Source of the DNA: Knufia peltigerae | Lineage: Eukaryota > Ascomycota > Eurotiomycetes > Chaetothyriales > Trichomeriaceae | Reading direction: 5' to 3' | NCBI GenBank assembly: GCA_030247855.1 | Contig: JAPDRN010000056.1 | Location: 147,283-211,282, forward strand | DNA length: 64,000 nt | Shown: in pieces, positions 50,968 through 59,140 of the stretch | Layout: each line of letters begins with the position of its first letter | How positions within the stretch are numbered: the stretch's first letter is position 1 | Notes under the pieces: model-generated | Told to the model about the DNA's origin: nothing | Databases searched by the model: none | What the model saw: only the letters and a program-made list of their open reading frames with translations | Program-made: the position numbers and the translations under genes

Positions 50968-52776
50968 ATGTCCTCTGATTCGATGCGGAACATCCGCAAC
51001 TTCTCCATCATCGCCCACGTCGACCACGGCAAGTCCACGCTGGCCGACCGCATCATCCAGCTCTGTGGCGGCCTCCAGGCGCGCGAGATGGAAGCGCAGG
51101 TGCTCGACTCCAACCCGATCGAGCGCGAGCGTGGCATCACCATCAAGGCGCAGTCGGTGTCGCTGCCGTACGTGGCGAAGGACGGCCAGACCTACCATCT
51201 GAACTTCATCGACACCCCCGGCCACGTCGACTTCTCCTATGAAGTCAGCCGCTCGCTGGCCGCCTGCGAGGGCGCGCTGCTGGTGGTCGATGCGGCGCAG
51301 GGTGTGGAGGCGCAGTCGGTGGCCAACTGCTACACCGCCGTGGAGCAGGGGCTGGAAGTGGTGCCGGTGATCAACAAGATCGACCTGCCCACCGCCGATA
51401 TCGAGCGTGCCAAGGCCGAGATCGAGGCCGTGATCGGCATCGATGCCAGCGACGCAGTCCCGGTCAGTGCCAAGACCGGCCTGAACGTGGTCGACGTGCT
51501 GGAAGCGATCGTGCATCGCATTCCGCCGCCGGTGCCGCGTGATACCGACAAGCTGCAGGCGCTGATCATCGACTCGTGGTTCGACAACTACCTGGGCGTG
51601 GTCTCGCTGGTGCGCGTGATGCAGGGCGAGATCAAGGCCGGCGACAAGCTGCAGGTGATGTCCACCGGCCGCAACCACCAGGTCGACAACGTCGGTGTGT
51701 TCACCCCCAAGCGCAAGGTGCTGCCGGCACTGCGTGCGGGCGAAGTGGGCTGGGTCACCGCCAGCATCAAGGACGTGCACGGCGCGCCCGTCGGTGACAC
51801 CCTCACCCTCGCTGCCGATCCGGCGCCGAAGCCGCTGCCGGGCTTCCAGGAAATGCAGCCGCGCGTGTTCGCCGGCCTGTTCCCGGTCGATGCCGAGGAT
51901 TACCCGGACCTGCGCGAGGCGCTGGACAAGCTGCGCCTGAACGATGCCGCGCTGCGCTTCGAGCCGGAAAGCTCCGAAGCGATGGGCTTCGGTTTCCGCT
52001 GCGGCTTCCTCGGCATGCTGCACATGGAAATCGTGCAGGAACGCCTGGAACGCGAATACAACCTGGACCTGATCAGCACCGCGCCGACGGTGGTGTACGA
52101 AGTCCTGAAGACCGATGGCACGATCATCAACATGGACAACCCGGCCAAGCTGCCGCCGGTGAACCATGTGCAGGAGATCCGCGAGCCGATCATCCGCGCC
52201 AACGTGCTCACCCCCGAGGAGTACATCGGCAACATCATCAAGCTGTGCGAAGAAAAGCGTGGCAGCCAGCTCGGCATCAACTACCTGGGCAGCCAGGTGC
52301 AGATCAGCTACGAGCTGCCGATGGCCGAAGTGGTGCTGGACTTCTTCGACAAGCTGAAGTCGGTCAGCCGTGGCTATGCCTCGCTGGACTATCACTTCGT
52401 GCGCTTCGATGCCGGTCCGTTCGTGCGCGTGGACGTGCTGATCAATGGCGACAAGGTCGATGCGCTGTCGCTGATCGTGCACCGCAGCCATGCCGATCGT
52501 CGTGGTCGCGAGCTGTGCGAGAAGATGAAGGACCTGATCCCGCGCCAGCAGTTCGACGTTGCCATCCAGGCGGCCGTCGGCTCGCAGATCATCTCGCGCA
52601 CCACGGTCAAGGCCATGCGCAAGAACGTTCTGGCCAAGTGCTATGGTGGCGACGTTTCGCGCAAGAAGAAGCTTCTGGAAAAGCAGAAGGAAGGCAAGAA
52701 GCGCATGAAGCAGGTCGGCCGCGTGGAAATTCCGCAGGAAGCCTTCCTGGCCGTGCTGCAGATGGACAACAAATAA
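50968..52776 (+). CDS. lepA: Elongation factor 4 (LepA)
   Basis: A 602-residue translational GTPase. The G1 motif AHVDHGKST is near residues 16-24, G2 RERGITIKA near 53-61, G3 DTPGHVDF near 81-88, and G4 NKIDLP near 136-141. The unique C-terminal LepA domain (about 490-600; KRMKQVGRVEIPQEAFLAVL) is present. EF4 assists translation initiation and back-translocation. The first ATG is used; an alternative ATG five codons in (MRNIRNFS) matches the E. coli start. It heads the lepA-lepB-DUF4845-rnc-era-recO block. Confidence 0.96.
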   Translation: MSSDSMRNIRNFSIIAHVDHGKSTLADRIIQLCGGLQAREMEAQVLDSNPIERERGITIKAQSVSLPYVAKDGQTYHLNFIDTPGHVDFSYEVSRSLAACEGALLVVDAAQGVEAQSVANCYTAVEQGLEVVPVINKIDLPTADIERAKAEIEAVIGIDASDAVPVSAKTGLNVVDVLEAIVHRIPPPVPRDTDKLQALIIDSWFDNYLGVVSLVRVMQGEIKAGDKLQVMSTGRNHQVDNVGVFTPKRKVLPALRAGEVGWVTASIKDVHGAPVGDTLTLAADPAPKPLPGFQEMQPRVFAGLFPVDAEDYPDLREALDKLRLNDAALRFEPESSEAMGFGFRCGFLGMLHMEIVQERLEREYNLDLISTAPTVVYEVLKTDGTIINMDNPAKLPPVNHVQEIREPIIRANVLTPEEYIGNIIKLCEEKRGSQLGINYLGSQVQISYELPMAEVVLDFFDKLKSVSRGYASLDYHFVRFDAGPFVRVDVLINGDKVDALSLIVHRSHADRRGRELCEKMKDLIPRQQFDVAIQAAVGSQIISRTTVKAMRKNVLAKCYGGDVSRKKKLLEKQKEGKKRMKQVGRVEIPQEAFLAVLQMDNK

Positions 52777-52830
52777 GCCCCGAAACCGGCCTTCGGGCCG
52801 ATCGTCCGGTGACGTTGCAAAGGACCCTGA

Positions 52831-53625
52831 ATGAAACTGTTTGAGATCCTCCTGGTCGTGCTGACCCTGGCCTCCGGCCTGATCCTGCTGGCCGACAAGC
52901 TGTACCTGGCCAAGCGTCGCGCCCAGCGCGCCGGCCTGCTCGACACCGAGCCGGTGCTGGTGGACTACTCGCGTGCGTTCTTCCCGGTGCTGGCGATCGT
53001 GCTGATCGTGCGCAGCTTCATCGCCGAGCCGTACAAGATCCCGTCCAGCTCGATGATGCCGAACCTGCTGATCGGCGATTTCATCCTGGTCAACAAGTTC
53101 TCCTATGGCCTGCGCCTGCCGATCACCAATACCCGCTTCGTGCCGGTCGGTGATCCGGCCCGCGGCGACGTGGTGGTGTTCCACTTCCCCGGCCATGGCG
53201 ACAACGATCCGGCCAAGGGCGAGAACTTCATCAAGCGCGTGATCGGCGTGCCGGGCGACACCATCGTGTTCGAAGGCGACGGTGTGATCCTCAACGGCGA
53301 ACCGCTGAAGTACGACAACAAGGGCATCTACGCCGGCCACAAGGGCCAGGGCGAGGGCGCCAACCTGCTGGTCGAGCACCTGCCGGGCCGTACCCATACC
53401 GTGCTGGAGACCGACTATCCGCGTGGCCAGGGCCAGTGGACCGTACCGGCCGGCAAGTACCTGGTGATGGGCGACAATCGCGACAACAGCGACGACGGCC
53501 GTTTCTGGGGCCTGCTGCCGGAAGAGAACCTGCGCGGCAAGGCATTCCTGATCTGGCTGAACTGCCAGGGCTGGTTCTGCAAGGATGGCTTCGAACCGTC
53601 GCGGATCGGCTCGAGCATCAACTGA
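52831..53625 (+). CDS. lepB: Signal peptidase I
   Basis: A 264-residue leader peptidase. Two N-terminal hydrophobic segments (about 4-22 and 50-66) anchor it to the inner membrane. The catalytic Ser74 (IPSSSMMPNLL) and Lys135 (GENFIKRVIGVPGD) form the Ser-Lys dyad. Box E (YLVMGDNRDNSDDGRFWG) is intact. It removes Sec signal peptides on the periplasmic side. AAAGGAC precedes the ATG. It is followed by a pilin-like DUF4845 gene. Confidence 0.96.
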   Translation: MKLFEILLVVLTLASGLILLADKLYLAKRRAQRAGLLDTEPVLVDYSRAFFPVLAIVLIVRSFIAEPYKIPSSSMMPNLLIGDFILVNKFSYGLRLPITNTRFVPVGDPARGDVVVFHFPGHGDNDPAKGENFIKRVIGVPGDTIVFEGDGVILNGEPLKYDNKGIYAGHKGQGEGANLLVEHLPGRTHTVLETDYPRGQGQWTVPAGKYLVMGDNRDNSDDGRFWGLLPEENLRGKAFLIWLNCQGWFCKDGFEPSRIGSSIN

Positions 53626-53659
53626 CTTCACATCCACTCGCGTATCTGGGGAGAACGCA

Positions 53660-54043
53660 ATGAAGACGATGAACACGCAGCGCGGCATGACCCTGACCTC
53701 GTTCCTGACGGTCCTGATCGTGGTTGGCTTCTTCCTCTACATCGGCATGAAGCTGTTCCCGATGTACCAGGAGTATTACGCGGTGCGCTCGGCGATGAAG
53801 AGCCTGGCCAAGGAACCCGGCATCGGCAGCATGGCGCCGGCCAACATCCAGGACCTGTTCTTCAAGCGGCTGTACATCAACTACTCGGACAACGTGAAGC
53901 CGGCCAACGTCAAGTTCGACCGTCGCGACAATGGCTGGACCCTCAAGGTCAACTACGAAGTGCGCCGCCAACTGGTCGGCAACCTGGATGTGGTTGGCAA
54001 ATTCGATTCTTCCCAGGACCTGACCCGTAGCGGTGCCGAATAA
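53660..54043 (+). CDS. DUF4845 membrane-anchored protein
   Basis: A 127-residue protein with a pilin-like N-terminus (QRGMTLTSFLTVLIVVGFFLYIGMKLFP) and a short periplasmic domain. DUF4845 proteins are found between lepB and rnc in many gamma- and betaproteobacteria, as here. Function is unknown. The RGMTL motif resembles a prepilin peptidase site, but Glu5 is replaced by Ser, so processing is doubtful. It overlaps the rnc start by 11 bases. Confidence 0.88.
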   Translation: MKTMNTQRGMTLTSFLTVLIVVGFFLYIGMKLFPMYQEYYAVRSAMKSLAKEPGIGSMAPANIQDLFFKRLYINYSDNVKPANVKFDRRDNGWTLKVNYEVRRQLVGNLDVVGKFDSSQDLTRSGAE

Positions 54044-54713
54044 ATCTTTCCAACGTGAAGACCTGATCGGTCACACCTTCCGCGATCCAGGCCTGCTCAA
54101 GCAGGCGCTGACCCATCGCAGTGCTGGCGCGCCGCATAACGAGCGGCTGGAGTTCCTCGGCGACAGCATCGTCAACATGATGGTCGCCGAGGCGTTGTAC
54201 CTGCGCTGGCCCAAGGCGGACGAAGGCGCGATGACCCGCGCCCGCGCCGAACTGGTGCGCGAGGGTGCGCTGGCGGTGATCGCGCGCACTCTTCAGCTGG
54301 GTGACCGGCTGACCATGGGGCCTGGCGAAATGAAGTCCGGCGGTCATCGCCGCGACTCGACCCTGGCCGATGCATTCGAGGCCGTGGTTGCGGCGATCTA
54401 CCTGGATGCCGGCTTTGAAGCCTGCCGGGCGATGGTTCTGCCCTGGTTTGCCGCCTCGATGGAGGCGCTGCCGGCCACCGGGCGACCGGAGAAGGACCCC
54501 AAGACCCGCCTGCAGGAATGGCTGCAGGGCCGACAGAAGGCGTTGCCACAGTACGAACTGGTGTCAGAATCCGGTGACGACCACGCCAAACACTTCCGGG
54601 TACGCTGCAACGTAGCCGACCCCGCCGCCAGCACCGAGGGCGAAGGCTCCTCGCGGCGGATCGCCGAACAACAAGCGGCTGCGGCCGTCCTTGAACAACT
54701 GGATTCCAAGTGA
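54033..54713 (+). CDS. rnc: Ribonuclease III
   Basis: A 226-residue double-strand-specific endonuclease. The catalytic signature NERLEFLGDS is near 37-46, with the second acidic cluster DAFEAVVAAIYLDAG (near 113-127). A dsRNA-binding domain occupies about 155-224. It processes rRNA precursors and regulates mRNA. The start is GTG at 54033 (PNKSFQRED), overlapping the end of the DUF4845 gene. It overlaps era by four bases (GTGA). Confidence 0.95.
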   Translation: MPNKSFQREDLIGHTFRDPGLLKQALTHRSAGAPHNERLEFLGDSIVNMMVAEALYLRWPKADEGAMTRARAELVREGALAVIARTLQLGDRLTMGPGEMKSGGHRRDSTLADAFEAVVAAIYLDAGFEACRAMVLPWFAASMEALPATGRPEKDPKTRLQEWLQGRQKALPQYELVSESGDDHAKHFRVRCNVADPAASTEGEGSSRRIAEQQAAAAVLEQLDSK

Positions 54714-55606
54714 GCGAACAAACCCCCCATCATTGCGGCAGCGTGGCCGTCATCGGCCGCCCGAACGTGGGCAAATCGACCCTGACCAATGCCTTGGTCG
54801 GGGCCAAGGTCAGCATCGTGTCCAACCGGCCGCAGACCACCCGTCACCGCCTGCTGGGCATCGCCACCTACCCGGAAGGGCAGCTGGTGCTGGTCGACAC
54901 GCCCGGTCTGCACAAGGTGCAGAAGCGTGCGATGAACCGGGTCATGAACCGCGCTGCCCGCGGTTCGCTGGAAGGCGTCGACGCCGGCCTGCTGGTGATC
55001 GAAGCCGGTCGCTGGGACGAAGAGGACAGCCTGGCTTTCAACGTGCTGCGCGACGCCGGTATCCCGGTGGTGCTGGTGGTCAACAAGATCGACCGCATGA
55101 AGGACAAGGGGGCGCTGCTGCCGTTCCTGCAGGAAGTGACCGCCGGCCGTGACTTCTCGTCGGTGCATCCGATTTCGGCGCAGAAGCGCAACGGCCTGGA
55201 AGCCCTGGTCCGTGATGTGCTGGCGCTGTTGCCGGAAGCCCCGCCGATGTTCGGCGAAGACGAAATCACCGACCGCAGCCAGCGTTTCCTGGCTGGCGAA
55301 CTGGTGCGTGAACAGCTGATGCGCCAGTTGGGCGAAGAGCTGCCGTACGCCACCACGGTGGAGATCGAGCGCTTCACCGAGGACGGCAACCTGCTGCGCA
55401 TCGGTGCGGTGATCTGGGTCGAGCGCGAAGGTCAGAAGGCGATCGTGATCGGCAAGGGCGGTACCCGCCTGAAGGAGATCGGGGCCAAGTCCCGCCTGCA
55501 GATGGAGCGTCTGTTCGGGGCCAAGGTGTTCTTGGAAACCTGGGTGCGCGTGCGTGAGGGCTGGTCCGATGACGAGGCCGCGCTGAAGGCCTTCGGCTAC
55601 GAATAA
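54710..55606 (+). CDS. era: GTPase Era
   Basis: A 298-residue GTPase for 16S rRNA maturation. G1 GRPNVGKST is near residues 15-23, G3 DTPGLH near 63-68 and G4 NKID near 124-127. The C-terminal KH domain has the GKGGTRLKEIGAKSR motif near 246-260. GTG start inside the rnc stop (GTGA). Tight coupling with rnc and recO is conserved. Confidence 0.96.
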   Translation: MSEQTPHHCGSVAVIGRPNVGKSTLTNALVGAKVSIVSNRPQTTRHRLLGIATYPEGQLVLVDTPGLHKVQKRAMNRVMNRAARGSLEGVDAGLLVIEAGRWDEEDSLAFNVLRDAGIPVVLVVNKIDRMKDKGALLPFLQEVTAGRDFSSVHPISAQKRNGLEALVRDVLALLPEAPPMFGEDEITDRSQRFLAGELVREQLMRQLGEELPYATTVEIERFTEDGNLLRIGAVIWVEREGQKAIVIGKGGTRLKEIGAKSRLQMERLFGAKVFLETWVRVREGWSDDEAALKAFGYE

Positions 55607-55624
55607 GCCGCGACGGTCGCTTCG

Positions 55625-56344
55625 ATGCTGATCGAGGACGACACCGGCTTCGTGCTGCATGCGCGGGCCTATCGCGAGACCAGCCTGCTGGTCGAGGTAT
55701 TGAGCGCCGAGCACGGCCGGATCGGCCTGCTCGCGCGTGGTGTTTCCACGGCCAAGGGCCAGGTGCTGCGAGCGGCCCTGCAGCCCCTGCAGTGGATCCG
55801 CTTCAGCGCGCTGCAACGTGGCGAACTGGCCCAGCTGCGCGGTGCTGAAGCGCTGGATGTGGCGCCGCGCCTGCTCGGCCAGGCCATGCTGGCCGGGTTC
55901 TATTTGAGTGAACTGACCCTGCGCCTGGCGCCGCGCCAGGATCCGTTGCCGGAGTTATACCTGGCCTACGGCGAAGCGCGTGCACGCCTGGCCGTGGGTG
56001 CCGGATTGGCCTGGACCCTGCGCCGTTTCGAGCGCGAGCTGCTGGCGGCACTGGGCGTGGGCTTCGATCTGGAGACTGCCAGCGATGGCCAGCCGATCGA
56101 CCCGGCGGCGCGTTATGAACTGGACCCGCAGGAAGGACCGCAGCGCCTGCTCAGCGAGCGCGGCGGCGAGCGTGGTGCAGCGGCTACTGGCTCAGCACTG
56201 TTGGCCCTGGCGACCGACGAGGAGCCGGACGCAGCCGATCTGGCCAGCCTGCGGCTGCCGATGCGGCGGGTGCTGGCCCATCACCTTGGCGCACGCGGCT
56301 TGAAATCCTGGGAGATGCTGGAGCAGCTCGCGCCCAGGCGTTGA
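55625..56344 (+). CDS. recO: DNA repair protein RecO
   Basis: A 239-residue recombination mediator. The N-terminal OB-fold (about 1-80; FVLHARAYRETSLLVEVLSAEHGRIGLLARGV) matches RecO, and the helical C-terminal part (LPMRRVLAHHLGARGLKSWEMLEQL) follows. It lacks the zinc-finger Cys cluster of some RecO proteins, as in gammaproteobacteria. It helps RecA load onto SSB-coated DNA. The era-recO gap is 18 bases. pdxJ, often next, is absent; a repeat island follows. Confidence 0.93.
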   Translation: MLIEDDTGFVLHARAYRETSLLVEVLSAEHGRIGLLARGVSTAKGQVLRAALQPLQWIRFSALQRGELAQLRGAEALDVAPRLLGQAMLAGFYLSELTLRLAPRQDPLPELYLAYGEARARLAVGAGLAWTLRRFERELLAALGVGFDLETASDGQPIDPAARYELDPQEGPQRLLSERGGERGAAATGSALLALATDEEPDAADLASLRLPMRRVLAHHLGARGLKSWEMLEQLAPRR

Positions 56345-56426
56345 GGGGTGTTCGGCAGGGCTTGCAGCCCTGCACCTGCCGAATCAACGTCAACGTCAAC
56401 GGCAAGAGCTGGTTATCCGTGGGTAG

Positions 56427-56527
56427 GCGGGGTGGGCCCGGTGGCAGGGGACGCCGTAAATACGTCCCTGTAGGCTCGGTCGCCGCATCCATGCGGCTCA
56501 CGCCCCTGCCACCGGACCCACCCCGCC
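56427..56527. repeat. Long-armed hairpin repeat, copy C
   Basis: Arms of 25 bases with one mismatch (GGCGGGGTGGGCCCGGTGGC... and ...GCCACCGGACCCACCCCGCC). The core contains TACGTCCCTGTAGGCTCGG and CGCATCCATGCGGCTCACG, nearly identical to copy B. Confidence 0.88.
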
Positions 56528-56705
56528 TTCGACAATTGTCCGCGAGCTGTCGGAACGGCTTCCGGCTCTGGTAGGTGTCGACCTTGGTCGACGCGTAGAT
56601 CCACGCCATGCGTGGATGCTCTTCGTTCAATTGTCGAAATATTCGATTTCGATGGAGATTCATCCACGCATGGCGTGGATCTACCAGACACCGGGAAACT
56701 GTCAG

Positions 56706-56811
56706 GGGTGGGGTGGCATGGGTTGGCAGGACCGTTGGCGCCATGGATGGCGCCATCGAGCCCCCATGGATGGGTTTACGGCGTATCCTGCCAGCCCATG
56801 CCGCCCCGCCA
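56706..56811. repeat. Long-armed hairpin repeat, variant D (inverted, different core)
   Basis: Arms GGGTGGCATGGGTTGGCAGG... and ...CCTGCCAGCCCATGCCGCCC enclose, on the minus strand, a core with GTAAACCCATCCATGGGGGC and GGCGCCATCCATGGCGCC. Layout matches copies A-C (arm, GTA(A/G), CTCG, ATCCATG stem, arm), but core sequence is a distinct subtype and lies in the opposite orientation. Confidence 0.8.
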
Positions 56812-56894
56812 TCCCGCAGGAAGCCGCTTTGGCTTTGGCCGTTGCTCCGGCTGTTGCCTCTGCGGGTGCCGGGCGCAGCCCGGCCGAACCCCTC

Positions 56895-57617
56895 TTAGTG
56901 CAGCAGAGCCGCTACGGCGGCGCGGAACCCCGCCTGTGCCTGCCCCGATTCGGGCGTGTGGTGCAGCTGCCGCACCGCGCGTGCCAGTCGCGCTGCACCC
57001 ACGAACCCGCAGCTGGCCTGCAACCGGTGCAGCTGGCTGCGCAGCTGGCGCTCGTCGTGCTGGTCCACGGCCTGTTCGACCGCGTCGCGCACGCCCGGCA
57101 GTTCGGCCAGGAACAGTTCGCGCAGGGCGATCAGGTGGTTGCGCTGGCCATTGAGCGCGGCCAGAGCGGCGGTTTCATCCCAGTCCTCCAGCGCCAGCTC
57201 GACCGCCGCTGGCGGCACTGTGGAGCCGGCGGGGCTGTTGACCAGCGCACGACGGACCGCCTTCAGCAGCTGGTCGCGACCCAGCGGTTTGACCAGGGTA
57301 TCGCTGAAGCCAGCCTCGCGCAGGCGTGCGTGAATGGCGGCATCGCCGTCGGCGGTGTGCGCCAGCGCCGGGGTGTCCGGATGCGAGCGGCGCAACTGGT
57401 GCAACAGCTGGGCACCATTGCCATCGGGCAGGTTGACGTCGATCAGCCACAGATCGTGGGCACCGGGCTCGGCGCGCGCCAAGGCGCTGGCCAGTGAGTC
57501 GGCGGTATCCACATCCGCTGGTAACGTTTCCAACGCCGCTTTGAAAAAACCGCGGCTGATGATGTCGTCCTCGACAAGCAGGAAGCGGGGTCGACTGGCC
57601 CGCGGGGTCATCTGCAT
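56895..57617 (-). CDS. Response regulator fused to HPt domain
   Basis: A 240-residue two-domain signalling protein. The receiver (about 10-125) has Asp17-Asp18 and phosphoacceptor Asp60 (LWLIDVNLPDGNG) and Lys in TLVKPLGRDQL. The C-terminal HPt domain (about 145-238) has the phospho-His in LHRLQASCGFVGA. There is no DNA-binding output, so it would relay phosphate from an unlinked hybrid kinase. The ATG at 57617 is chosen because GGAGG lies eight bases before it. No kinase is adjacent. Confidence 0.82.
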   Translation of the reverse strand: MQMTPRASRPRFLLVEDDIISRGFFKAALETLPADVDTADSLASALARAEPGAHDLWLIDVNLPDGNGAQLLHQLRRSHPDTPALAHTADGDAAIHARLREAGFSDTLVKPLGRDQLLKAVRRALVNSPAGSTVPPAAVELALEDWDETAALAALNGQRNHLIALRELFLAELPGVRDAVEQAVDQHDERQLRSQLHRLQASCGFVGAARLARAVRQLHHTPESGQAQAGFRAAVAALLH

Positions 57618-57745
57618 CAGGGCTGCCTCCATGTCAGCTGGGGTCAATCATCAAGCACGGCGGCGGCGGGCGCAAGCGGCCAGCGGCCCCGCCGGTCAGG
57701 ATCTGCGACAATACGGCCCCACTTTTGCCCGCAGCCTGTTGCCAC

Positions 57746-59080
57746 GTGGCCCGATCCCGCTCCCGTATCGACCGTACTCCCTTCCAGACCGAGATCCTCG
57801 ACCTCAGCCATGATGGTCGCGGTGTTGCCCGCCGTGAAGGCGAGGGCGGCAAGGTCACCTTCATCAGCGGTGCCCTGCCGGGCGAAGTGGTGATGGCCGA
57901 ACAGACCGCCCGCAGCCGCCACTTCGATGAGGCGCGCACGGTGCAGGTGCTGCAGGCGTCGCCGCAGCGGGTGACCCCCAAGTGCCCGCATTTCGGCACC
58001 TGCGCCGGCTGCGTGCTGCAGCACCTGGATGAAGACCAGCAGATCGTCGCCAAGCAGCGCGTGCTGATGGACAACCTGGAGCGCATCGGCCATGTGAAGC
58101 CGGGCACCGTGTTGCCGCCGCTGGTCGGCGACAGCTGGGGTTACCGCCGCAAGGGCCGGTTCTCGGTGCGACGGGTCGAGAAGAAGGACAAGACCCTGGT
58201 CGGCTTCCGTGAGCAGGACCCGCGCTTCGTCGCGGACCTGCAGCAGTGCCTGACCGTGATTCCGGAAATCGGCACCAAGGTGGAGGTGCTGTCGACCTTC
58301 ATCGAATCGCTGGACGGCAAGCGCGACATCCCGCAGATCGAGTTCATCGCCGGTGACCAGGCGGTGGTGCTGACCGTGCGCCACCTGCAGCCGCTGAGTG
58401 GCGCCGATCGCGCAGCCTGGGCGGCCTTTGGCCAACAGCAGGGCTTCGTCATCTACCTGCAGTCGGGCGGCGTGGATACCGTGCAGCCGCTGGACGGGCA
58501 GGGCGTGGCGCTGTCGTTCCGGCTGGCGCCGTGGGATGTCGAACTGGCGTTCCGTCCGCTGGATTTCATCCAGGTCAATGCCAAGCTCAACGAGAAGATG
58601 ATCGCCCACGCGCTGGACCTGCTTGAACCGGGTGCCGGCGAGCGCGTGCTGGACCTGTTCTGTGGCCTGGGCAACTTCACCCTGCCGCTGGCACGCAAGG
58701 TGCGCGAAGTGGTGGGCGTGGAAGGTGATGCCGGGCTGGTGGCGCGTGCGCGCGAGAACGCCGAGCACAACGGACTGGCCAATGCGCAGTTCTACAGCGC
58801 CGACCTGACCCAGGACCAGCGCAGCACGCCGTGGATGCGCCAGGGCTTCGACAAGCTGCTGCTGGATCCGCCGCGTTCGGGCGCCATCGAAGTGCTGCAG
58901 CAGCTGCCGTTGAAGCAGTTCAAGCGCATCGTCTATGTCAGCTGCCATCCAGGCTCGCTGGCCCGCGATGCCGGTTACCTGGTCAACGAACAGGGCTTCA
59001 CCCTGGTCAGCGCCGGTGCGATGGACATGTTCCCGCATACCGCGCACGTGGAAAGCATCGCGGTGTTCGAAAAACGTTGA
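57746..59080 (+). CDS. rlmD: 23S rRNA (uracil-1939-C5)-methyltransferase RlmD
   Basis: A 444-residue SAM-dependent methyltransferase. It begins with a TRAM-type beta barrel (about 8-68), followed by Fe-S cluster cysteines CPHFGTCAGC (near 80-89) plus QQCL, and a Rossmann domain with LDLFCGLGNFTLPLA. The nucleophile Cys is in YVSCHPGSLARD and the DPPRSG motif is present. It methylates U1939 of 23S rRNA. The start GTG at 57746 fits the family N-terminus (ARSRSRIDRTPFQTEILDL). It is divergent from the RR-HPt gene. Confidence 0.94.
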   Translation: MARSRSRIDRTPFQTEILDLSHDGRGVARREGEGGKVTFISGALPGEVVMAEQTARSRHFDEARTVQVLQASPQRVTPKCPHFGTCAGCVLQHLDEDQQIVAKQRVLMDNLERIGHVKPGTVLPPLVGDSWGYRRKGRFSVRRVEKKDKTLVGFREQDPRFVADLQQCLTVIPEIGTKVEVLSTFIESLDGKRDIPQIEFIAGDQAVVLTVRHLQPLSGADRAAWAAFGQQQGFVIYLQSGGVDTVQPLDGQGVALSFRLAPWDVELAFRPLDFIQVNAKLNEKMIAHALDLLEPGAGERVLDLFCGLGNFTLPLARKVREVVGVEGDAGLVARARENAEHNGLANAQFYSADLTQDQRSTPWMRQGFDKLLLDPPRSGAIEVLQQLPLKQFKRIVYVSCHPGSLARDAGYLVNEQGFTLVSAGAMDMFPHTAHVESIAVFEKR

Positions 59081-59140
59081 TGCCTGCGGCGCCGGGGGCT
59101 GCCCGGCGCCTGCCTTGCCGTTTGCACGGAAGCAACGCGG

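Larger units (their letters stand above)
56345..56894. repeat. Repeat island 4 (550-base gene-free stretch)
   Basis: In order: a GCAGGGC/GCCCTGC stem (about 56356-56375); GTCAAC hexamers (about 56384-56402); a long-armed hairpin (56427-56527); TTCGACAATTG (56528-56538) and its perfect inverse (56628-56638) enclosing GTAG-headed GTCGACC and ATCCACGC palindromes; a third ATCCACGC palindrome (56661-56685); GGAAACTGTCAGGGG; a second long-armed hairpin with a different core (56706-56811); then GGCTTTGGCCGTTGC low-complexity sequence and a CCGGGC stem. Confidence 0.8.

Noticed and set aside
50902..53688. A 928-codon minus-strand frame
   Set aside because: Antisense to lepA and lepB; no recognisable domain and low-complexity His/Asp-rich sequence.
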